Shown here: positions 45,608 through 60,760 of the stretch, in pieces | Layout: each line of letters starts with the position of its first letter | Numbering within the stretch: position 1 is the first letter of the stretch | NCBI RefSeq assembly: GCF_900155945.1 | Contig: NZ_FTMN01000004.1 | Location: 62,001 to 126,000, forward strand | Length of the DNA: 64,000 nucleotides | Reading direction: 5' to 3' | DNA from: Marinobacterium stanieri | Lineage (GTDB): Bacteria; Pseudomonadota; Gammaproteobacteria; Pseudomonadales; Balneatricaceae | Program-made: the position numbers and the translations under genes | Notes under the pieces: generated by a model | The model's database searches: none | The model's input: only the letters and a program-made list of their open reading frames with translations | Told to the model about the DNA's origin: nothing

Positions 45608-46129
45608 ATGATTCATACCCATATCATGACCGACACACCTGTCGGCCCCCTCACCCTGCAAGCCGATAAACACGGTCTGTGCCGGTTGGATTTTGGTGTG
45701 CGCGCAACGCCCGGCGACAGTGCGCCCTCCACATCCGTACTGAGGGATTGTGTTGACCAGCTGAATGCCTACTTTGACGGCCAACTGGTCGAATTCGACC
45801 TGCCACTGAACCCGGTCGGCACCCCCTTTCAGGGCGAAGTCTGGACCGCACTGCAGCAAATCCCTCACGGTGAAGTGCGCAGCTATGGCGATATTGCCCG
45901 TGCCGTAGGCCGTCCCCAGGCGTTTCGTGCCGTGGGCCTGGCCAATAACCGCAACCCCATCTCCATCATCATTCCCTGCCACCGCGTTATTGGCAGCAGC
46001 GGTGAACTGACCGGTTATGGCGGTGGCCTCGATATCAAGATTCGTCTGTTGGAACTGGAGAATATCCAGCTGCAACCTGGTGCGAAACCGGAACTGTACC
46101 GCGTTCAGACGCAAGAAGCGGTCGGTTAA
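45608..46129 (+). CDS. ogt: methylated-DNA-[protein]-cysteine S-methyltransferase
   Basis: 173 aa. The active-site segment IIIPCHRVIG has the methyl-accepting Cys at residue 124. FQGEVWTALQQIPHGEVRSYGDIARAVGRP and the helix-turn-helix arginine finger (FRAVGLANNRNP) precede it. It repairs O6-alkylguanine by one-time transfer to its own cysteine. No AdaA domain, so Ogt type. GGAG five bases before ATG. Stands alone upstream of aroA, 83 bp apart. Confidence 0.94.
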   Translation: MIHTHIMTDTPVGPLTLQADKHGLCRLDFGVRATPGDSAPSTSVLRDCVDQLNAYFDGQLVEFDLPLNPVGTPFQGEVWTALQQIPHGEVRSYGDIARAVGRPQAFRAVGLANNRNPISIIIPCHRVIGSSGELTGYGGGLDIKIRLLELENIQLQPGAKPELYRVQTQEAVG

Positions 46130-46212
46130 GCACCAAGTAGTCTCGACCTTGGCGCCGAATAACGGTAGCTTATGCAGCCCACGACCTGCGTATACAAGTG
46201 AAGCTGCCACAG

Positions 46213-47493
46213 ATGGAAACCCTGACCCTGCAGCCGTTGAGCCACGCCAGCGGTGAAGTCCAGATCCCGGGCTCCAAGAGCCTGTCCAACCGTATTCTGC
46301 TTCTTGCGGCCCTGGCCCAAGGCACAACCCGCATCACCAACCTGCTCGACAGTGATGATGTTCGGCATATGCTCAACGCATTGAGGGCGCTGGGCGTAGA
46401 CTACGAACTGGCACAAGACCGCCGCAGCTGCTCGCTGTCCGGGCTGGGTCAGGCATTTGACGCCAGTGCTGCACTGGAGCTGTTTCTAGGTAATGCAGGC
46501 ACGGCCATGCGCCCACTCTGTGCCGCACTCTGTGCCAGCAAAGGCGAATTCACCCTGACCGGTGAACCGCGCATGTACGAACGCCCCATTGGCGATCTGA
46601 TTGACGCCCTGCGTCCCCTGGGCGCTCAGGTGGAATACCTGGGTGAAGCAGGTTACCCGCCGCTGAAGATTCAGGCCGCAGGCCTCAAAGGCGGTGAAGT
46701 CAGTATTCGTGGCAATATTTCCAGCCAGTTCCTCACAGCCCTGTTGATGGCTGCGCCTCTGGCAGAGGGAGACCTGGTGATCAATGTCGATGGTGAACTG
46801 GTTTCCAAGCCTTACATAGACATCACCCTGCACACCATGAAGCTGTTTGGTGTTGAGGTGGACAACCAGAACTACCAGCGTTTTGTCATCAAGGCGGGTC
46901 AAACCTACCGCTCACCGGGTGAGGTGATGGTGGAAGGCGATGCCTCCTCCGCATCCTACTTCCTGGCTGCAGCGGCCATTGCCGGCGGTACCGTGCGTGT
47001 ATACGGCGTGGGTGCCGACAGCGTTCAGGGCGACAAGGCCTTTGCCGAAGTACTGGGCAAAATGGGCGCCGAGGTCAGCTACGGCCCGACCTGGATTGAA
47101 GTCAGCAAGGGTGCGCTCAAAGGGGTGGATCTGGATTTGAATGCGATCCCTGATGCCGCCATGACCATCGCCACAACAGCCCTGTTTGCAGACGGCCCCA
47201 CGGCTATTCGCAACGTGTACAACTGGCGCGTAAAGGAAACCGACCGCCTGAGCGCCATGGCAACCGAACTGCGCAAGGTCGGTGCGGACGTGGTTGAGGG
47301 AGAAGATTTCATTGAGATCACGCCGCCGGCACAGCTGCAAAGCGCCGCCATCGATACCTATGATGATCACCGCATGGCCATGTGCTTCTCACTGGCCGCC
47401 TTTGGTGATGCTCCCATCACCATCAATGACCCGGGCTGCACCCGCAAGACCTTCCCCGAGTACTTTGATCTGTTTGCGCAGGTGACGCGCTGA
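46213..47493 (+). CDS. aroA: 3-phosphoshikimate 1-carboxyvinyltransferase (EPSP synthase)
   Basis: 426 aa. The shikimate-pathway enzyme joins PEP to shikimate-3-phosphate. Conserved segments: [97 protein letters not shown] and [16 protein letters not shown]. These match E. coli-type (class I, glyphosate-sensitive) AroA. The frame opens at a GTG at 46198, but family alignment (E. coli MESLTLQP) favours ATG 46213. It ends right before a cluster of REP palindromes. Confidence 0.96.
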   Translation: METLTLQPLSHASGEVQIPGSKSLSNRILLLAALAQGTTRITNLLDSDDVRHMLNALRALGVDYELAQDRRSCSLSGLGQAFDASAALELFLGNAGTAMRPLCAALCASKGEFTLTGEPRMYERPIGDLIDALRPLGAQVEYLGEAGYPPLKIQAAGLKGGEVSIRGNISSQFLTALLMAAPLAEGDLVINVDGELVSKPYIDITLHTMKLFGVEVDNQNYQRFVIKAGQTYRSPGEVMVEGDASSASYFLAAAAIAGGTVRVYGVGADSVQGDKAFAEVLGKMGAEVSYGPTWIEVSKGALKGVDLDLNAIPDAAMTIATTALFADGPTAIRNVYNWRVKETDRLSAMATELRKVGADVVEGEDFIEITPPAQLQSAAIDTYDDHRMAMCFSLAAFGDAPITINDPGCTRKTFPEYFDLFAQVTR

Positions 47494-47499
47494 GAGCCA

Positions 47500-47693
47500 T
47501 TCGTTCGCGGAGCGAACTCCCACAGGTAGCTTCCAGATATTCAGGGATGTGACTGTGGGCCGGGAATGAATTGTGGGAGCTCACTCTGTGAGCGAAGGAT
47601 CATGCCAATTTTCTTTCGCGCGCGGAGCGCGCTCCCACAGTTTGCTTCCTGAGGGCTGGAAGTGAGTTTGTAGGAGCTCACTCCGTGAGCGAA
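47500..47693. repeat. cluster of four REP palindromes in alternating orientation (BIME-like)
   Basis: Four copies of a REP-type sequence fill the aroA-bolA gap: about 47501-47524, 47572-47596, 47614-47639 and 47669-47692. Each joins TTCGCNNNC to GNNCTCCCACA through a short palindrome, for example TTCGCGCGCGGAGCGCGCTC then CCACA. Orientations alternate, forming two inverted pairs. Related palindromes occur inside the coding region at 53737-54172. Such elements are usually mobilised by RAYT (TnpA-REP) transposases, none of which is in the window. Confidence 0.85.
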
Positions 47694-47718
47694 TGAAAGC
47701 CCCTCCAAACAGGATCAA

Positions 47719-48039
47719 TCAGCCCTGATCTGCCTTGGAGCCACCCTTGCAGGTTGGAGACAACGGCACTTCCCCATTTCTAGCCACCCACTCTTCAGGG
47801 GTATGCAGATGCAAAGCCAGTGCATGAATGGGGTTCTGCATCAGCTCGGCCACCAGTCCATAAACCTGCTGATGGCGCTGCACCGGGCGCTTGCCAGCGA
47901 AGTCAGGGCTTACCAATACCAGTTTGTAATGGCTTTCAGTGGCTGGCCCTGAATGCATGTGGCTTTCGTTTTCCAGCTGAAACTCTTCAACCTGAAGGCC
48001 TGCACGCAGCAGGTCTTCGATCTGTTGGGCTACGCTCAT
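47719..48039 (-). CDS. bolA: BolA family protein
   Basis: 106 aa from ATG 48039 with GGAG six bases upstream (an in-frame TTG at 48045 is less likely). ESHYKLVLVSPDFAGKRPVQRHQQVYGLVAELM and IHALALHLHTPEEW match BolA; the conserved His in HALALH is the Fe-S ligand used with monothiol glutaredoxin. It acts in iron-sulfur handling and stress morphology (family knowledge). 13 bp after the DUF3422 gene comes its end; the two may be cotranscribed. Confidence 0.92.
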   Translation of the reverse strand: MSVAQQIEDLLRAGLQVEEFQLENESHMHSGPATESHYKLVLVSPDFAGKRPVQRHQQVYGLVAELMQNPIHALALHLHTPEEWVARNGEVPLSPTCKGGSKADQG

Positions 48040-48052
48040 TCTCAACTCCGAA

Positions 48053-49363
48053 TCAGGTCTCGTCCGCGCCGATACGGTCCTTGCGGGCGAGTTTTATAAA
48101 GTGGTGGTGAATCCGCCGGGTCATCAGCCATACAATCAGCAGGACCACGGGCACCGATATACCGGTTGCCAGCGTCTTGTCGATGGGCAACCCTGCATCA
48201 TACATCGCAATAAACAGGAACTTGAGCAGGCCGACCAGATAGTAACTGATCGCGACCACCGACAGGCCTTCCACGGTGTGCTGCATCATCAACTGAATAC
48301 GCGAACGCCGGTCCATGGAGCTCAATAACTGCTGGTTTTGCTCATGGATGCCCAGCTCCACTCGAGTACGCATCATATCAGAGACACGGTCGACACGCCG
48401 CGACAGGTCTTCCAGCCGCTTGTTGCTGGCCTCACAGGTGCGCACGGCTGGGGTCAGGCGACGGGTCATGAACTCGGTGATGGTCAGGTGGCCTGATACC
48501 TCGTCTTCACGCAACTCCTCCAGACGGGTCAGCACCAGTGCGTGATAGGCCTGGGTGGCACCAAAACGGAAGGTGGAACGGGCACGCCAGGACTCGATGC
48601 TGGACGCCATGTCCACCAGATCTGACAGCAACGCCTTCTCATTGACGCTATCTTCCTCCGACAGCTGCTGGGTCAGGTCCGCCAGGCGCGCATCCATACG
48701 CACCAGCTCTGGCGACAGGGAGTGCGCCAACGGCAGCGACAACAGCGCCATGAGCCGATAGACCTCAATCTCCATCAGGCGCTGGGTAAGTCGACCCAGC
48801 TGGCTGTCACTCATCTGCTTGTTCACTACCATCAGGCGGCCAAAACCATCGGAGTGCAGCTGAAAGCTGGTCCAGACGCGGGCATCCCCGTCCTGCGGGC
48901 TGCTGCCCACCAGACGCATATCTTCGAATGCCTCCTTCACCTCCGGCAAGGCCGGCTCCGGTGACTGGCGTGCATCTTCGATGCTGACATGAAAGGCAGC
49001 CACCACCTCACCCGGCAGGGTATCCACCCAGCCATCCGGCAAAGGTGTCAGGCCCGTGACCTCAAAGGGATCAGAGTCTTCCGGCACATCCAGGTTGATA
49101 AAGGTGTAGGTGGTAAACTCGGTATGCTTTTCGCGGCGCAGGCGAAAGTCACCACAGTCATACTCGAAACAGCTGCGATCCGTATGCCCCACCGGGCAGC
49201 CCAGCAGGTTTTGCAGCTCTTTCAGGTGTTCAAGCTGAGCCCGCTTTTCGGCTTCGGTGCACTGCAGTGCTATCTGGGTGACCCGTGCCGGGCTGGGAAT
49301 GACCTGAAAGGGGCGCGAGTGCAACTCGTCGTACAGCTGGGATCGTAACGGGTGGATGTTCAT
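48053..49363 (-). CDS. DUF3422 family membrane protein
   Basis: 436 aa from ATG 49363. MNIHPLRSQLYDELHSRPF with the ELHSRPF motif starts DUF3422 proteins. A long alpha-helical middle (about residues 190-370) and two C-terminal TM helices (VVAISYYLVGLLKFLFIAMY and ISVPVVLLIVWLM) follow. Family of unknown function, common in proteobacteria. It starts 118 bp from the divergent hypothetical gene at 49482 and ends 13 bp before bolA. Confidence 0.88.
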   Translation of the reverse strand: MNIHPLRSQLYDELHSRPFQVIPSPARVTQIALQCTEAEKRAQLEHLKELQNLLGCPVGHTDRSCFEYDCGDFRLRREKHTEFTTYTFINLDVPEDSDPFEVTGLTPLPDGWVDTLPGEVVAAFHVSIEDARQSPEPALPEVKEAFEDMRLVGSSPQDGDARVWTSFQLHSDGFGRLMVVNKQMSDSQLGRLTQRLMEIEVYRLMALLSLPLAHSLSPELVRMDARLADLTQQLSEEDSVNEKALLSDLVDMASSIESWRARSTFRFGATQAYHALVLTRLEELREDEVSGHLTITEFMTRRLTPAVRTCEASNKRLEDLSRRVDRVSDMMRTRVELGIHEQNQQLLSSMDRRSRIQLMMQHTVEGLSVVAISYYLVGLLKFLFIAMYDAGLPIDKTLATGISVPVVLLIVWLMTRRIHHHFIKLARKDRIGADET

Positions 49364-49481
49364 TGCGGACTCTGTGCAAAATGCTAACCATAAAGAATCC
49401 ACCGGGGGATGAACAGACCTGACACATCGTCAATACGGGCCGGTTTGCTTTATACTTGCGGCCCCGGGAGAGTGAGCCTTT

Positions 49482-50141
49482 ATGATTATCCGAGTACTGC
49501 CACAGCTGGAAACCCGTGCCGAGTGGCTGGCCTTTTGCCGCCGCGAAAGCCCCTACTGTATGGTGGATGCTCCCCCCTGTCTGGTCGATTTCCAGACCCA
49601 TTTTCTGCAGCTGACGCTGTTCACGGATAAAGACCCCGTACGTTATACGCTGGGCTCACGCCGCTCCATCGACCCGGCCTGGCAGCTGATTAAGCGCTGT
49701 AACTGGAGCCTAAAGGCGATGCTGGAGGGGCTGGAGACTCTGGATTTCGGCAGCAATGTGCGTGATAACGAGCTGCTGGGCGTGCATACGGACCTGAGTG
49801 CGCGTCGCTCTTTCCCGCGCGATCCGCACTTGAACGCGCCGGACTGCAGTCACCTGCTGACACCTCTGCCCCACTTCCCTGCCCATTGGGACGAGCATAC
49901 TTTGCAGCGCTTGCTGATCAGCGGGCAGTTTCGCGACTGGCGGCTGGAGCAGGACACCATCGAACTGAGCCCGCGTTCACTGCTGGTTGAACTGGTGGAG
50001 CACCCCAGAATCTGGTCGGCACAGCTGACCGGGCCACGCTTGCAGGTCCTCTACAAACACCGCGCCCTGATCGCCAGCTGTATTCCCGATCTGAGCATGA
50101 GCAGCGAGGAGCCACCAAAGGGGCTTCCCCGCCTGCTCTAG
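49482..50141 (+). CDS. hypothetical protein
   Basis: 219 aa, not recognised. No signal peptide or TM segment. Aromatic-rich N-terminal part (CRRESPYCMVDAPPCLVDFQTHFLQLTLF) and many His/Trp/Pro. GGAG is eleven bases before the ATG, a loose ribosome site. Its stop abuts the repeat element at 50144. It is convergent with the SMC-like operon. It does not resemble JetD (no TOPRIM signature seen), so I do not assign it to that operon. Confidence 0.65.
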   Translation: MIIRVLPQLETRAEWLAFCRRESPYCMVDAPPCLVDFQTHFLQLTLFTDKDPVRYTLGSRRSIDPAWQLIKRCNWSLKAMLEGLETLDFGSNVRDNELLGVHTDLSARRSFPRDPHLNAPDCSHLLTPLPHFPAHWDEHTLQRLLISGQFRDWRLEQDTIELSPRSLLVELVEHPRIWSAQLTGPRLQVLYKHRALIASCIPDLSMSSEEPPKGLPRLL

Positions 50142-50143
50142 CC

Positions 50144-50302
50144 CTAGCAGGCTATCGAAAATCTATCAGCGTTGCCGAATGCTGCGTTAAAAACAGGCTC
50201 AAAATGCTCATTTAGTCCACTAAACTGCGCTTTCTCGCCTGCTTTTGCCCGGGCGGCGTTCCGCTTGCTTCGACTGCCTCGATAACGTTTTTCAACAACC
50301 TG

Positions 50303-50306
<4 letters not shown>
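50144..50306. repeat. MITE-like intergenic repeat with terminal inverted repeats
   Basis: About 163 bp between two convergent genes. The ends are imperfect inverted repeats: CTAGCAGGCTATCGAAAA at the left, and the complement of CTAGCAGGTTGTTGAAAA at the right. The interior (GAATGCTGCGTTAAAAACAG, AAATGCTCATTTAGTCC) resembles a dispersed intergenic repeat known to me from other gammaproteobacteria. The right end supplies the TAG stop of the SMC-like gene. Confidence 0.72.
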
Positions 50307-56252
<5,946 letters not shown>

Positions 56253-56492
56253 TGAGTCATCCGGTTGTAGTCGCTTGGCATAAGCGGGCTATGTTAGCGA
56301 AAAACGGCTGGGGAGATAAGGGGAACAGACCGCTGCGGGCATGATGGAGATCAGAATGACCGAAAGCCGCCGCGTCAGGTTAAAAAACCGGCAAAATTAC
56401 CCGTCTGCCCGGTCGTTTGTACATAAAACAACCTGCCCGAAGCTGTGAAGCTAGATCTTTGATACAACAGGAAAACTTTTTTCACTTTTCGC

Positions 56493-56521
56493 TTGACGAC
56501 CTGCGACCTCATCACTAATAT
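56493..56521 (+). promoter_or_regulatory. sigma70 promoter of the tRNA cluster
   Basis: TTGACG (56493-56498), 17-bp spacer, TAATAT (56516-56521), 21 bp before the first tRNA. A near-consensus promoter in the 290-bp gap shared with the divergent condensin operon. Confidence 0.82.
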
Positions 56522-56542
56522 ACGCCCCCACAGTTCAGGTGT

Positions 56543-56618
56543 TCCTCGATAGCTCAGTTGGTAGAGCAGTAGACTGTTAATCTATTGGTCGCTGGTTCGA
56601 GTCCAGCTCGAGGAGCCA
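56543..56618 (+). tRNA. tRNA-Asn (GUU)
   Basis: 76 nt including an encoded CCA. Acceptor TCCTCGA pairs with TCGAGGA; anticodon GTT at 56576-56578; T-loop GGTTCGAGTCC. Identical to the next tRNA gene. Confidence 0.97.
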
Positions 56619-56647
56619 ACTGATTGAACTGTGAGAAAATTCGGTTT

Positions 56648-56723
56648 TCCTCGATAGCTCAGTTGGTAGAGCAGTAGACTGTTAATCTATTGGTCGCTGG
56701 TTCGAGTCCAGCTCGAGGAGCCA
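56648..56723 (+). tRNA. tRNA-Asn (GUU), second copy
   Basis: Identical 76-nt copy, 105 bp downstream of the first; anticodon GTT at 56681-56683; CCA encoded. The spacer sequences differ, so duplication is limited to about the gene itself. Confidence 0.97.
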
Positions 56724-56732
56724 ACCGAAAGT

Positions 56733-56809
<77 letters not shown>

Positions 56810-56893
56810 TTTTCTCACCCTCCCTTTTCTTGTACTTCCCTGATTCAAACTCCAAGTTTTAGCTGTTGAATATTGCCATCCCTGGCGTTGTGC

Positions 56894-57115
56894 CTATTCA
56901 CGCCAAAACGGTTTGTCGTACTCCCGCAAGGCTTCACTTCTACTCAGTCCAATATCTTTCAGCACCGAGTCTGACAGACTTGCCAGCTCATGACGCTGAC
57001 GATCCCGCTGATACCAAAGCCTTACAAGCCTGCATAGCCGTGCCCACTGCACTTTAAAACCTGGAAATACCCTTTGCTGTTTCGGCGCCTGCGCCATCAC
57101 CACTGATTTCATCAT
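56894..57115 (-). CDS. DUF1127 (YjiS-like) small basic protein
   Basis: 73 aa from tandem ATGs (57115, 57112) behind GGAGG. The C-terminal RHELASLSDSVLKDIGLSRSEALREYDKPFW is the DUF1127 signature. N-terminal half is basic and aromatic (RLCRLVRLWYQRDRQR). Members in other bacteria bind RNA or tune phosphate/carbon metabolism; the role here is unknown. Divergent from the LysR gene. Confidence 0.9.
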   Translation of the reverse strand: MMKSVVMAQAPKQQRVFPGFKVQWARLCRLVRLWYQRDRQRHELASLSDSVLKDIGLSRSEALREYDKPFWRE

Positions 57116-57263
57116 GTTACCCTCCAAAAGATGTGATATCAGGCTAAGGCGGCGCCCCCGTTGCATCCAATCGTATTTTCGAAAGGTAGTCTTCAGAGAT
57201 TCCGATGACCCCATAAGGAGAAGCTGTGGTTTAATAAACCCAGCCTGCGAACCTGGAGAAACG

Positions 57264-58181
57264 ATGGAACTCTATCAGCTGAAGACCTTTGTCAAAGTCG
57301 CGGATGAGGGAAACCTGACCCGAGCATCCGAGGCCCTCTTCACCAGCCAACCAGCCATTAGTGGCCAGATCAAAGCGCTCGAAGAGGGGCTCGGCATCCA
57401 ACTGTTTATTCGCAGCTCCAAAGGCATGCTGCTGACACCCGCGGGTCGCAAGCTCTACCAACAGGCACGGGTGACGCTGGATGCCGCCGAACAGATGAAA
57501 CGCCAGGCTCAATCTCTGCAAAACGAGCTGGTTGGGGAGTTGCGCATTGGTATGCATACCGATTATGACTTTCTGCGTCTCGGCGAGCTGTATCACTCAA
57601 TATCACGGCAGTATCCGGCTTTGGTATCTCATTTTCTGCAGAGCAGCAGCGCGACGGTTATTCGTGAATTGCGTAACGACCAACTGGATGCCGGCTTCAT
57701 GTTTGGCCCCTGCCGTGCGGATGACATGGTGCATTACCCACTGGCCAACGTGGAAATGCGTGTCATCGGCCCCAGTGACTGGGCAGATCGCATACATGGC
57801 AAAAGCCTGTCAGAGCTGGCGCGATTACCCTGGGTCTACACCACCCCAAACTGTCCATTCTTCCTGCTGTTTGAACAGCTTTTCGATACCGGCGAACAGC
57901 CACCGTCAGAAATCGTATGGTGTGATAATGAAGATGCAATCAGAGCATTGATTCGCGCCAACGCAGGCCTGTCACTGGTTAAGGCTGCCGATGCCGAGCG
58001 CGCCAGCAATGAAGGTTATGGAGTGATCTGGGAAGGCCAGGTGCCCGAAATTTCGATGAATCTTGTGCTGCATAAACAACGTCAGTACGAACCGGCCCTG
58101 GCCGCCCTTATCGAAACCACTCGGAAACTCTGGCAGCAGGAGCAGGTTACTGAAGCGGCGGGAGATGCTCTCATCACATAA
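57264..58181 (+). CDS. LysR-family transcriptional regulator
   Basis: 305 aa from ATG 57264 (GGAG five bases upstream; the longer frame from 57114 overlaps the DUF1127 gene start). The helix-turn-helix lies in MELYQLKTFVKVADEGNLTRASEALFTSQPAISGQIKALEE, residues 1-41. A periplasmic-binding-protein-like effector domain fills the rest (LRIGMHTDYDFLRLGEL, LDAGFMFGPC, AIRALIRANAGLSLVK). The 148-bp gap to the divergent DUF1127 gene could carry its operator. Target and effector unknown. Confidence 0.92.
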   Translation: MELYQLKTFVKVADEGNLTRASEALFTSQPAISGQIKALEEGLGIQLFIRSSKGMLLTPAGRKLYQQARVTLDAAEQMKRQAQSLQNELVGELRIGMHTDYDFLRLGELYHSISRQYPALVSHFLQSSSATVIRELRNDQLDAGFMFGPCRADDMVHYPLANVEMRVIGPSDWADRIHGKSLSELARLPWVYTTPNCPFFLLFEQLFDTGEQPPSEIVWCDNEDAIRALIRANAGLSLVKAADAERASNEGYGVIWEGQVPEISMNLVLHKQRQYEPALAALIETTRKLWQQEQVTEAAGDALIT

Positions 58182-58388
58182 ACACACCACTATTGAATCA
58201 CGCTTTATTGAGACTTTAGCCGGTACCCCACCAGCTTCCCACCGTACACAAAACAAACAACTTTCAAACAAACGTTAGCCTGATTGTGCTAGATTAACTT
58301 TGTTAGTGGCTGCGCAGGTGCGCCTGATCTCGGATGACCGATCACACACTCGCGCTTTTTTTCAACTCTCAGTTTGAGCGTGATTCGC

Positions 58389-58883
58389 ATGGCCCCTGTC
58401 AAATATCTGATCGCAGCCATTGCCTCCATGTACCTGTTGGTGATGGGCACAAGTACACTTATCGACCTCATCAGTGACTCCTCTTCAGTGGAACCACAGG
58501 CCGAGTTCGCCTCAGAGAGCTCAGAGTCAGAAGAAGAGCTGCTTAAACAGCTTCTGGCGGGTGCAGACCCCACAGACCTGTTTGAACCCACCGCAGCCGG
58601 CAGGCCCGTTGCTCCAGCCTGTTTTAGCGGTGAACTGGAAATAGACGATAGCAACCTGACCAGCCTCAACGGTGCGCGTTTTGTCAGCCAGGACTTTCAG
58701 GGCGACACCTATATCACTCTGCTGACATTGCCACCGGTGTATCTGCATCAGACAGAACATCAGGCGGTATCGGCCACGCGAGTCGAAGAGTTACCGGACG
58801 GTTTGTACCTACAGGTGGGGCAGGTATTGAATCAAAAGGAAACCTGCGCTGAACGCAGTTTGTACCTGTCACGTATCGATTGA
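58389..58883 (+). CDS. hypothetical membrane-anchored protein
   Basis: 164 aa from ATG 58389 (a TTG at 58374 is in frame). One N-terminal TM helix (YLIAAIASMYLLVMGTSTLI) followed by an acidic Ser/Glu-rich linker and a small periplasmic domain (ACFSGELEIDDSNLTSLNGARFVSQDF, then ETCAERSLYLSRID) with two cysteines that could pair. Not recognised. No close neighbours on its strand. Confidence 0.6.
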   Translation: MAPVKYLIAAIASMYLLVMGTSTLIDLISDSSSVEPQAEFASESSESEEELLKQLLAGADPTDLFEPTAAGRPVAPACFSGELEIDDSNLTSLNGARFVSQDFQGDTYITLLTLPPVYLHQTEHQAVSATRVEELPDGLYLQVGQVLNQKETCAERSLYLSRID

Positions 58884-59017
58884 TACTAACGTTTAAGTAC
58901 ACCGTTTAAGTACAGATATAAAGCCAGAAAAGGCGGCGAGGATAATAGCAGGCGGGATAGTAGGACGCGTTTGCTTGAAGGATCGTTCTTTACCCGGTCG
59001 ACAACAGCCTCGACCCG

Positions 59018-59227
59018 TCAGTGTGCGTGACGGGTAAAGACGTTGTGTACAGCGTGGCTTACACTGCCTGCAGCAGAAACAACAACCTGCTTGACCCAGC
59101 TACCTGCGGCATTCAGCATCTCAGCAACATGCTCGGCACGTTCGATTTTGGCGAGGGCGACAGCATCATCTACACCGCTCAGACGCGCCAGTTCAACAGT
59201 GCTCAGGCTTTCGTTAGAATTACTCAT
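59018..59227 (-). CDS. small hypothetical protein
   Basis: 69 aa, ATG 59227 with GAGGTG five bases upstream, a good start. Sequence runs from SLSTVELARLSGVDDAVALAK to a C-terminal amphipathic stretch SWVKQVVVSAAGSVSHAVHN. Mostly helical by eye. Not recognised; flanked on both sides by gaps of 134 bp and 273 bp with nothing else visible. Confidence 0.6.
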   Translation of the reverse strand: MSNSNESLSTVELARLSGVDDAVALAKIERAEHVAEMLNAAGSWVKQVVVSAAGSVSHAVHNVFTRHAH

Positions 59228-59500
59228 TTCAACACCTCATTTCGTCCACTTTATCGATTTGTTTCCTGCAGCCCAATCGGGTCTTCGTCAGGAACGGTGT
59301 TAGATTAAAGTCCTATTGCCTGTGCATCAAACGATCAATCTTTAACTGATAGATCAGAAAAACTAAACTCTAATTCAACAGACTCACCCCACCCTCACCC
59401 CTCTCAAGCCACCTCAAGGCGTACTGACTCGCTGTCGCGCAAAAGCGGATCGGGTTACCATTCAGGCCCCTAACACACTGCTCAGGAACACCGCCTCTCG

Positions 59501-60760
59501 ATGTTGACCGTCCTTGTTATCGGTTATGTGTGGCCAGAACCGGCCTCCAGCGCAGCCGGATACCGCATGCTGTCTCTGCTGGACACCTTTCGCCAGCAGG
59601 ACTGGCGCGTTATCTATGCCAGCCCAGCAGAGAAAAGTATTCACCGTACGGATTTGCCAGCACGCGGCATCGAAGAGGTTACGATCAGACTGAACTGCGC
59701 CAGTTTTGATGACTATATTCGTCAGCTTCAGCCAGATATCGTCATGTTTGACCGTTTCATGATGGAAGAGCAGTTTGCCTGGCGCGTGGAAAAGCATTGC
59801 CCTGAAGCTCTCCGTGTTCTGGATACCGAAGACCTCTCCTGCCTGCGCCATGCCCGTCATCAGCAGTTCAAGCAGACCGGCCTTGTCGCCCTGGAGGCAA
59901 GCGACAAGCTGCTATTCAGTGAACATGCCAAACGTGAAGTTGCCGCCATCCTGCGCAGCGACCTCAGTTTGATGATATCGCCAGCCGAGATAGAACTATT
60001 GCAACGGCGGTTCAACGTCGCGCCTCAGTTGCTGCACGACTGTCCGTTCATGTTGCCAGAGCTGACAGATGCTCAGATATCGCTCTTGCCCCAGCGGGAG
60101 CAGCGCCACCACTTTGTGATCATTGGCAACTTCCGCCATGCCCCCAACTGGGATGCCGTACTCTGGCTGAAGCAACAGTTGTGGCCCCTGCTGCACAAGC
60201 GACTGCCGGAAGCCGAACTGCATGTCTATGGGGCCTACCCGCCCCCCAAGGCAACACAGCTACACAACCCGGCACAGGGTTTTCTGGTAAAAGGCTGGGC
60301 GGAAGATGCCCAAGAGGTGATACGAAGCGCGAGGGTTAACCTGGCCCCCCTGAGGTTTGGTGCAGGGCTGAAAGGCAAACTGGTCGACGCCCTGGCCGCA
60401 GGCACGCCTTCAGTCACAACAAGCGTGGGCGCTGAGGGCATGGCCGGCGAAAGCTCCTGGCCACAGCCGGTTGCAGACATCCCCGAACACTTTGTTGAGC
60501 AAGCCGTTCAGTTGTACCAGGACGCCTCAACCTGGGCAGACTGCCAACAGCAGGGCTTTAACCTCTACCGACAGCGTTTCAGTTTTGAACAGCATGCAGA
60601 AGCTCTGATCCAGCGGTTAACGGCCATTAAAGCCAACCTGCACGCCCAACGTCTCAGCAACTTCACTGGTGCCATGCTGCGTCATCACAGCATGAAGAGC
60701 AGCCAGTACATGGCCCAGTGGATCGAAGCCAAAAACCGACGAGAGCCCCCGAATGATTGA
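59501..60760 (+). CDS. glycosyltransferase, GT-B fold (family 4/1-like)
   Basis: 419 aa. An N-terminal Rossmann-like domain (VLVIGYVWPEPASSAAGYRML, then PDIVMFDRFMMEEQF) and a C-terminal donor-binding domain (HHFVIIGNFRHAPNWDAVLWLKQ, AELHVYGAYPP, VNLAPLRFGAGLKGKLVDALAAGTPSVTTSVGAEG) match the Glycos_transf_1-type fold with the G-x-K-x-K-x-x-E-like loop. Cytoplasmic; acceptor unknown. The last eight bases overlap the start of the ABC ATPase gene, so the two are translationally coupled. Confidence 0.87.
   Translation: MLTVLVIGYVWPEPASSAAGYRMLSLLDTFRQQDWRVIYASPAEKSIHRTDLPARGIEEVTIRLNCASFDDYIRQLQPDIVMFDRFMMEEQFAWRVEKHCPEALRVLDTEDLSCLRHARHQQFKQTGLVALEASDKLLFSEHAKREVAAILRSDLSLMISPAEIELLQRRFNVAPQLLHDCPFMLPELTDAQISLLPQREQRHHFVIIGNFRHAPNWDAVLWLKQQLWPLLHKRLPEAELHVYGAYPPPKATQLHNPAQGFLVKGWAEDAQEVIRSARVNLAPLRFGAGLKGKLVDALAAGTPSVTTSVGAEGMAGESSWPQPVADIPEHFVEQAVQLYQDASTWADCQQQGFNLYRQRFSFEQHAEALIQRLTAIKANLHAQRLSNFTGAMLRHHSMKSSQYMAQWIEAKNRREPPND

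Noticed and set aside
49482-50141. Candidate JetD nuclease of the condensin operon
   Set aside because: Opposite strand, too short for JetD and without any TOPRIM-like acidic motif visible.
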